Part shown: positions 1 through 5,320 of the stretch, piece by piece
How the letters are laid out: each line of letters starts with the position of its first letter
How positions within the stretch are numbered: position 1 is the stretch's first letter
Source of the DNA: an uncultured Collinsella sp.
GTDB lineage: Bacteria > Actinomycetota > Coriobacteriia > Coriobacteriales > Coriobacteriaceae
Length of the DNA stretch: 5,320 bases
Direction of reading: 5' to 3'
NCBI GenBank assembly: GCA_902489515.1
Contig: CABUAL010000137.1
Coordinates: forward strand, 1 to 5,320
Translations under genes and position numbers: made by a program
Notes under the pieces: generated by a model
Databases searched by the model: none
What the model was told of the DNA's origin: nothing
Seen by the model: the letters and a program-made list of their open reading frames with translations, nothing else

Positions 1-21
1 CGATAGCATAGATGAAGGTAG

Positions 22-1377
<1,356 letters not shown>

Positions 1378-1396
1378 TGCATCAATAGTCAAATTG

Positions 1397-1436
1397 AAGA
1401 ACCGCCCGGAAGCACGATGTCTTCCGGGCGGTTCTT
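1397..1436. terminator. Bidirectional rho-independent terminator between ligA and the merR gene
   Basis: A perfect 16-base-pair inverted repeat: AAGAACCGCCCGGAAG at 1397-1412 pairs with CTTCCGGGCGGTTCTT at 1421-1436 around an 8-base loop. The stem is GC-rich in the middle, with A-rich and T-rich outer ends that supply the U-tract in either direction. It starts 20 bases after the ligA stop, and its right arm overlaps the stop codon of the convergent merR gene (1435-1437). The run of T after the stem is short on both sides, but the position between two converging genes supports termination of both. Confidence 0.88.
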
Positions 1437-2283
1437 ACTTTGCTGGGGCAATCGGCACCGTGATCTGTGTCACGTAGGTTGTGGGGTCGTCGCTGATGAT
1501 GTCGTCGATCAGGGCGATCTCGCGCGAGGGCCCGGCGGGGACCAGTCCGTGCTTGCGCATATAGTCGAGCAGCTGCTCGTAGCGTGGGGCTGCTTGCCCG
1601 TGCGTGCCGCGAAAGCTTAGGGTCAGGCACCGCGCGGCGGGCCGCGTTTCGACGTCGCCCATGTACTCATCGGTGTCATCGAGCAGCAGAAAGACCTCGT
1701 CGTAGCCATCAAAGTCGCCGGCGGCGAGGCGTTCGGCGCCAATCCCGACGCCCAAGTTGCCCAGAAAGACAAAGGTCTCGTGCTGGCCCTTCTGCAGTTG
1801 ACGAATCTGCCACTCCAACGCATAGGCGTCGGTAGGGTTGACGCGTTCGCGCAACACGGCGCAGCGAAGCTCGGGTGCGTCGATTGTGCAAATGGTGTCA
1901 AGCTCGGTGTTCAAGGCATCGTGCAGCAGGGCAAGCCGGTTATCGATCTTGCGCGACACGCGCTCCAACTCGCGGCGCTTGCGCTCGATGAGCTCCTGCT
2001 GCTGGGCCAGCTGCCGCTGCATGAGGTCCACATCGCGCGTGGTCACAAACTCACGGATTTGTGCGAGCGACAAGTCGAGAACACGCAGGTGACTGATGGT
2101 GTTGAGGGTGGAGAGCTGCCGCGATCCGTAGTAGCGGTACCCACTTGCCGGATCGATGTGCGCCGGGTCCAGCAAGCCTATCTGCTCGTAATGACGTAGC
2201 GTCCCAACACTCAGGTTAAACAAGCGCGCCACCTCGCCAATGCGGAGCAGGCCCTCGGTATGTTCAGTTGGCGTGTCGGTCAC
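1435..2283 (-). CDS. MerR-family transcriptional regulator with GyrI-like effector-binding domain
   Basis: A 282-residue one-component regulator of the BmrR type. The N-terminal winged helix-turn-helix is at about residues 13-80: LRIGEVARLFNLSVGTLRHYE, then QIGLLDP and the wing SGYRYY, the signature of the MerR family. A long charged helix at about 87-118 (QRQLAQQQELIERKRRELER) is the expected antiparallel dimerisation coiled coil. Residues from about 136 to the end resemble GyrI-like small-molecule-binding domains (FLGNLGVGIGAERL, EVFLLLDDTDEY), which in BmrR bind lipophilic cations. The start is GTG at 2283; AAAGGAG on the minus strand (2291-2297) lies 7 bases upstream, an excellent ribosome binding site. 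It follows the MATE gene on the same strand after 56 bases with no visible terminator, so co-transcription is likely. A MerR-type operator upstream of the MATE gene is its probable target. The ligand cannot be read from the sequence. Family assignment is secure; the BmrR-like role is inferred. Confidence 0.93.
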   Translation of the reverse strand: MTDTPTEHTEGLLRIGEVARLFNLSVGTLRHYEQIGLLDPAHIDPASGYRYYGSRQLSTLNTISHLRVLDLSLAQIREFVTTRDVDLMQRQLAQQQELIERKRRELERVSRKIDNRLALLHDALNTELDTICTIDAPELRCAVLRERVNPTDAYALEWQIRQLQKGQHETFVFLGNLGVGIGAERLAAGDFDGYDEVFLLLDDTDEYMGDVETRPAARCLTLSFRGTHGQAAPRYEQLLDYMRKHGLVPAGPSREIALIDDIISDDPTTYVTQITVPIAPAK

Positions 2284-2290
2284 AGGACCG

Positions 2291-2297
2291 CTCCTTT
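2291..2297 (-). promoter_or_regulatory. Strong ribosome binding site that fixes the GTG start of the merR gene
   Basis: The minus strand reads AAAGGAG here, 7 bases before the GTG at 2283. This near-consensus Shine-Dalgarno sequence supports the GTG over any internal start. It is much better than the site in front of the MATE gene, so the regulator may be translated efficiently from the shared message. Confidence 0.75.
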
Positions 2298-2339
2298 CGG
2301 TAAAAAGCGGGGGAGAGGTGCCAGGCCCGCGTCGCCTCG

Positions 2340-3686
2340 CTACGCTACCAACTTGTCAAAAGCCCCACGCCGGTTGAGTACGGTAAATGCGACAACACAG
2401 ATGACTGCCGACAAAATCGATCCGCACGGCGACGCGATGCCCATGGGAAACAGCGTGTCGGAATAGGCGTTCGACAGCAGCCACGCGCCCGGCACGCGAA
2501 TGAGCGCCACGGCCAGCACGTTGTGCGCAAAGCCGATGTAGCTCTTGCCATACGCAGCGAAAAAGCCGCTAAAGCAAATGTGGATGCCAGCAAAGATTGC
2601 GTCGAAAATATAACTGTGCATATAGCCGGTGCCGGCCGCGACCACCGCGGGGTCCTTGGCAAAAAAGCCAATAAACGCCGGTGCCACCAGCCACATCAGC
2701 ACCGTGATCAGGCAGCCGTACACCACCGAGATCGTCATAGCGTCCTTGAGCACCTGACGTGCACGATCGCCCTTGCCCGCGCCGGCGTTTTGCGCCGTGA
2801 GCGCGCTGACGGTGGCACCCATGGAGCTCGGCACAATGAACAAAAAGCTGATCATCTTTTCGACCAGGCCCACGGCGGCGGCGTCGACCAGGCCGCGATG
2901 GTTGGCGATGACGGTGATAAACATAAACGCCACCTGGATGCAGCCGTCCTGTACTGCCACGGGCACGCCGATTTTAAGAATGCTGCTGAGCACCTCGGGC
3001 TGGGGACGCAGGTCGCTGCGCTTAACATGGATGTTCGTGCGACGGCTCTTGAGCCACACGAGCGCGAGGGCAACGCTGGCCGTCTGCGCGGTCACCGTGC
3101 CGAGCGCCGCGCCCACGGGGCCGAGCCCCATGTGGCCGATAAACAGAAAATCGAGCGCGATGTTAATGATGCATGCCACGCCGATCACGTACATGGGCGA
3201 GCGCGAATCGCCCAGGCCGCGAAAGATGGCCGAGAGGATGTTGTATGCGGCGATAAACGGAATGCCGACAAAGCAGATACGCAGGTAGGCAGCGGTGCCT
3301 TCGACTGCCTCGGCCGGCGTGCCAATGAGCGCCACGATTTGCGGGCATAGTGCAAACAAGATGGCGGCCAGCACCACCGAGACGCCCATAAAGAGTGTGA
3401 TAGTGTTGCCGATGGCGGTCTCGGCACGGTCAAACCGGCGCGAACCCACGGCATGGCCGACGATGACCGTCGTTCCCATGGCCAGGCCCACGAGCGTCAC
3501 GGTAATGATATAGAGCGTCTGCGCGCCATTGCCCACGGCGGTGATGCCGGCGGCGCCGCTAAACTGCCCCATCATGTACAGGTCGGCCATACCGTAGAGC
3601 ATCTGCAAAAAGTACGAGAGCATATAGGGCAGGGCAAAGACCGCGATGGTCTTAAGGACATTGCCGCGTGTGAGGTCGTGTTCCAT
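2340..3686 (-). CDS. MATE-family efflux transporter
   Basis: A 448-residue polytopic inner-membrane protein of the multidrug and toxic compound extrusion family, which exports drugs or organic cations in exchange for Na+ or H+. The length is typical, and the hydrophobicity pattern fits 12 membrane helices in two homologous halves. Visible family features: the N-terminus DLTRGNVLKTIAVFALPYML; MADLYMMGQFSG after the first helix; VGHAVGSRRFDRAET (residues 77-90), mirrored in the second half by AQNAGAGKGDRARQ (298-311); and RGLGDSRSPM (156-165). ATG at 3686 is chosen because the conserved N-terminal segment begins at once; the ribosome binding site is weak (AGAAAG about 10 bases upstream). It is the first gene of a minus-strand pair with the MerR regulator, under a MerR-type promoter. 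Divergent from an ABC exporter. Substrate unknown; a NorM, MepA or DinF subgroup cannot be assigned by eye. Confidence 0.95.
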   Translation of the reverse strand: MEHDLTRGNVLKTIAVFALPYMLSYFLQMLYGMADLYMMGQFSGAAGITAVGNGAQTLYIITVTLVGLAMGTTVIVGHAVGSRRFDRAETAIGNTITLFMGVSVVLAAILFALCPQIVALIGTPAEAVEGTAAYLRICFVGIPFIAAYNILSAIFRGLGDSRSPMYVIGVACIINIALDFLFIGHMGLGPVGAALGTVTAQTASVALALVWLKSRRTNIHVKRSDLRPQPEVLSSILKIGVPVAVQDGCIQVAFMFITVIANHRGLVDAAAVGLVEKMISFLFIVPSSMGATVSALTAQNAGAGKGDRARQVLKDAMTISVVYGCLITVLMWLVAPAFIGFFAKDPAVVAAGTGYMHSYIFDAIFAGIHICFSGFFAAYGKSYIGFAHNVLAVALIRVPGAWLLSNAYSDTLFPMGIASPCGSILSAVICVVAFTVLNRRGAFDKLVA

Positions 3687-3726
3687 GGGCGGGGCTTTCT
3701 GGCTGGGTTTGTTTACGTATCAGTGT

Positions 3727-3757
3727 AGTGAAAACCCTACAACGATTGTAGAGTCAA
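3727..3757 (-). promoter_or_regulatory. Putative MerR-dependent promoter and operator for the MATE-merR pair
   Basis: On the minus strand, -35 TTGACT (3757-3752) is followed by a 19-base spacer and a poor -10, TTCACT (3732-3727). The spacer holds the dyad CTACAA-TCG-TTGTAG (3751-3737); two of the next three outer base pairs also match, which extends it to 3754-3734. A 19-base spacer with a dyad between -35 and -10 is the hallmark of promoters activated by MerR-family proteins through DNA distortion (BmrR/bmr, MerR/mer). The predicted transcript would begin near 3720, about 34 bases before the MATE ATG. Promoter and regulator are linked here by position and geometry only. TACACT at 3727-3722 is an alternative -10, but its spacing of 24 is too long. 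Confidence 0.7.
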
Positions 3758-3793
3758 GGTTTATGTTGGGTGCCGGGCGAAAAAAGTCACGCG

Positions 3794-3891
3794 CACCATT
3801 ATTCCGAGTGAATATGGACACACGTCACGAGAACTCGCCGCCGGCGTTAACCTTGCAGAAAACGATTTCGGAATACTTGACACCATTATTC
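3794..3891. repeat. Two copies of an 11-base direct repeat in the divergent control region
   Basis: CACCATTATTC occurs at 3794-3804 and again at 3881-3891, 87 bases apart. The first copy leads into TATTC-N5-GAATA (3800-3814). The second overlaps the -35 end and spacer of the ABC exporter promoter and leads into ATTATT-N8-AATAAT. Paired AT-rich elements in a GC-rich genome may be two binding sites for one regulator, possibly through looping. No known motif is recognised. Confidence 0.4.
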
Positions 3892-3904
3892 GGCGCGCAA
3901 TAAT
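3877..3904 (+). promoter_or_regulatory. Putative sigma-70-type promoter of the ABC exporter, with overlapping inverted repeat
   Basis: TTGACA (3877-3882), a perfect -35, is followed 16 bases later by AATAAT (3899-3904), five of six to the -10 consensus. Transcription would start near 3911, about 35 bases before the GTG at 3946. The inverted repeat ATTATT-cggcgcgc-AATAAT (3885-3904) fills the spacer and covers the -10, so a protein bound there would block RNA polymerase. A repressor-controlled promoter is inferred; no repressor gene is visible in the window. Confidence 0.6.
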
Positions 3905-3945
3905 ACGTGCGTTTGCGAACAACGTTTGATGGGGGTTGAACCTGC

Positions 3946-5320
3946 GTGCGCAATCTCAAAATACTGTTTTCCTATCTAGGGGCATACCGTCGCGATGCCA
4001 TTCTCGGCGTGTTCTTTGTGTCGGTCGAGACGGTGCTCGAGCTGTTTATCCCGGTCATCATGGCCAACATCATCGATGTGGGCGTGCCTGCGGGTGATAT
4101 CAACTACATGCTGCTGCAGGGCGCGTACATGTTGGTGTGCGCTGCGCTTTCGCTGGTACTGGGCTTGGGTTATGCACACACGTCCGCCCGCGTTGCCTCG
4201 GGCCTAGGCGCTAACCTGCGCGAGGCCGAGTACAAAAAGATTCAGACGCTCGCTTTTGGTAACCTGGACAACTACGACGCCAGCTCGCTCGTCACTCGCA
4301 TGACCACGGACATCACCGTTATCCAAAATGCTGTGAGCAACGGCTTTCGCCCTATGGTGCGCGGCCCGGTGACGCTTATCGTCGGCCTTATCTACGCGCT
4401 GATGCTGTCGCGCCCGCTCGCCACCGTCTTTGCGATCATCTTGCCCGTGCTGGCAATCGTGCTGGGTGTCATCACCTATCGCGTCAGTCCGCTCTACCGC
4501 CAACTCCAGACCTCGATGGACCACCTTAACGGCGTGGTGCAAGAGGACCTTACCGCCGTGCGCGCCGTGAAGGCTTACGTGCGCGCCGAGCACGAGTGCG
4601 AAAAGTTTGACACCGTCAATACCGAGCTCGCCGGCACGGCGACCAAGACCTTCGGCACCGCCGTGCTCAACCTGCCGGTGTTTCAGCTGTCGATGTACGT
4701 GGCTGCGCTCTCCATCCTGTGGATTGGCGGCCGCATGATTCTCGCCGGCAAGCTGGGCGTGGGCTCGCTCACGGGCTTTATGAGCTACGTGCTGCTGATC
4801 ATGAACTCGCTCATGATGATTTCCAACGTGTTTTTGCTGCTCACACGCGCTCTCACGAGTGTGGGCCGTATCGCAGAGGTGCTCGATGAGGAGCCCTTTA
4901 TCGCCAGCCCTGCGGGAGACCTCGCGACTGCGGCGCCAGCGGACGGCAGTATCGAGTTCCGCGACGTTTCCTTTAAATACCGCGCGGATGCAGCCGAGGA
5001 TGTGCTCGAGCATATCGACCTTCGCATCGAGAGCGGCTCGACGGTGGGTATCCTCGGCGGCACAGGCTCGGGCAAGAGCTCGCTTGTGCAGCTGATTGCG
5101 CGCCTGTACGACGCCACCGAGGGCGTCGTACTTGTGGGCGGACACGACGTGCGCGACTACGACCTGGTCGCCTTGCGCGACGCCGTGGGCATTGTGCTGC
5201 AAAAGAACGTGTTGTTCACGGGCACCGTGCGCGAGAACCTGCAGTGGGGCAATCCGCAGGCGTCGGACGATGAGCTCCTCGCGGCTTGCCGCATTCGCGC
5301 AGCCATCGTCGCAGCCGTCG
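3946..5320 (+). CDS. ABC exporter half-transporter (permease-ATPase fusion), 3'-truncated
   Basis: 458 codons of a type IV (MsbA-like) ABC exporter that normally has about 570-620 residues; the frame is open to the window end. The membrane domain spans roughly residues 15-300 with six hydrophobic segments (about 17-40, 55-77, 139-157, 159-178, 245-267, 274-298) and the coupling-helix-like stretch NYDASSLVTRMTTDI. The ATPase domain starts near 334 (IEFRDVSFKY, A-loop Tyr345) with Walker A GGTGSGKSS (371-379) and the Q-loop at Gln419 in VLQKNVLFTGTVRENL. The ABC signature, Walker B and H-loop lie beyond the window. The start is GTG at 3946: an in-frame TGA at 3937 rules out anything upstream except two non-start codons, and the G-rich stretch at 3931-3935 could serve as ribosome binding site. 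Exporters with this Q-loop sequence are often heterodimers encoded in tandem (BmrCD-like), so a second half-transporter may follow. Substrate unknown. Confidence 0.93.
   Translation, partial: MRNLKILFSYLGAYRRDAILGVFFVSVETVLELFIPVIMANIIDVGVPAGDINYMLLQGAYMLVCAALSLVLGLGYAHTSARVASGLGANLREAEYKKIQTLAFGNLDNYDASSLVTRMTTDITVIQNAVSNGFRPMVRGPVTLIVGLIYALMLSRPLATVFAIILPVLAIVLGVITYRVSPLYRQLQTSMDHLNGVVQEDLTAVRAVKAYVRAEHECEKFDTVNTELAGTATKTFGTAVLNLPVFQLSMYVAALSILWIGGRMILAGKLGVGSLTGFMSYVLLIMNSLMMISNVFLLLTRALTSVGRIAEVLDEEPFIASPAGDLATAAPADGSIEFRDVSFKYRADAAEDVLEHIDLRIESGSTVGILGGTGSGKSSLVQLIARLYDATEGVVLVGGHDVRDYDLVALRDAVGIVLQKNVLFTGTVRENLQWGNPQASDDELLAACRIRAAIVAAV

Noticed and set aside
2284..2339. Possible terminator or separate promoter between the MATE and merR genes
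   Set aside because: No stable hairpin with a T-tract and no convincing -35/-10 pair is visible; only the ribosome binding site stands out.
2523..3350. A 275-codon open frame on the plus strand
   Set aside because: It is antisense to the MATE gene, with low-complexity His/Ala/Asp/Arg composition and no recognisable motif; the MATE frame has clear family motifs.
3839..3846. CGCCGGCG-like palindrome in the divergent region
   Set aside because: Short GC palindromes are expected by chance at this base composition, and it does not align with either predicted promoter.
4204..5202. A 332-codon open frame on the minus strand
   Set aside because: It lies entirely antisense to the ABC exporter. Its protein is rich in His, Ala, Arg and Gln without domain or membrane pattern, as expected from the complement of a GC-rich coding frame.

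Overview
No undescribed system is visible. The window is a chromosomal segment from a GC-rich bacterium. The most plausible source is an actinobacterium of the class Coriobacteriia (Collinsella-like). That rests on strongly G/C-ending codons, GTG starts and the style of the proteins, and it is an inference because no marker gene is present.

Layout, left to right. (1) The 3' two-thirds of ligA, NAD+-dependent DNA ligase, on the + strand up to 1377; the first ~20-30 bases of the window do not continue its reading frame. (2) A near-ideal hairpin at 1397-1436 that probably terminates both ligA and the convergent gene behind it. (3) A minus-strand pair read from right to left: a MATE-family multidrug/cation antiporter (3686 to 2340), then a MerR-family regulator with a GyrI-like effector domain (2283 to 1435), 56 bases apart. 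(4) A 259-base divergent control region, 3687-3945. (5) The 5' part of an ABC exporter half-transporter (permease fused to ATPase) on the + strand from a GTG at 3946, cut off by the window end before the ABC signature and Walker B motifs.

The most informative non-coding signal is upstream of the MATE gene. On the minus strand TTGACT is followed by a 19-base spacer that contains the dyad CTACAA-TCG-TTGTAG, and then by a weak -10. This is the known geometry of MerR-activated promoters such as BmrR/bmr. It suggests that the downstream MerR protein senses a compound, activates transcription of the pump and of its own gene, and so forms a self-regulated efflux cassette. The divergent ABC exporter has its own promoter (TTGACA, 16 bases, AATAAT) overlapping a different inverted repeat, so it is probably controlled by another regulator. 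Apart from the housekeeping ligA, the window is about membrane export.
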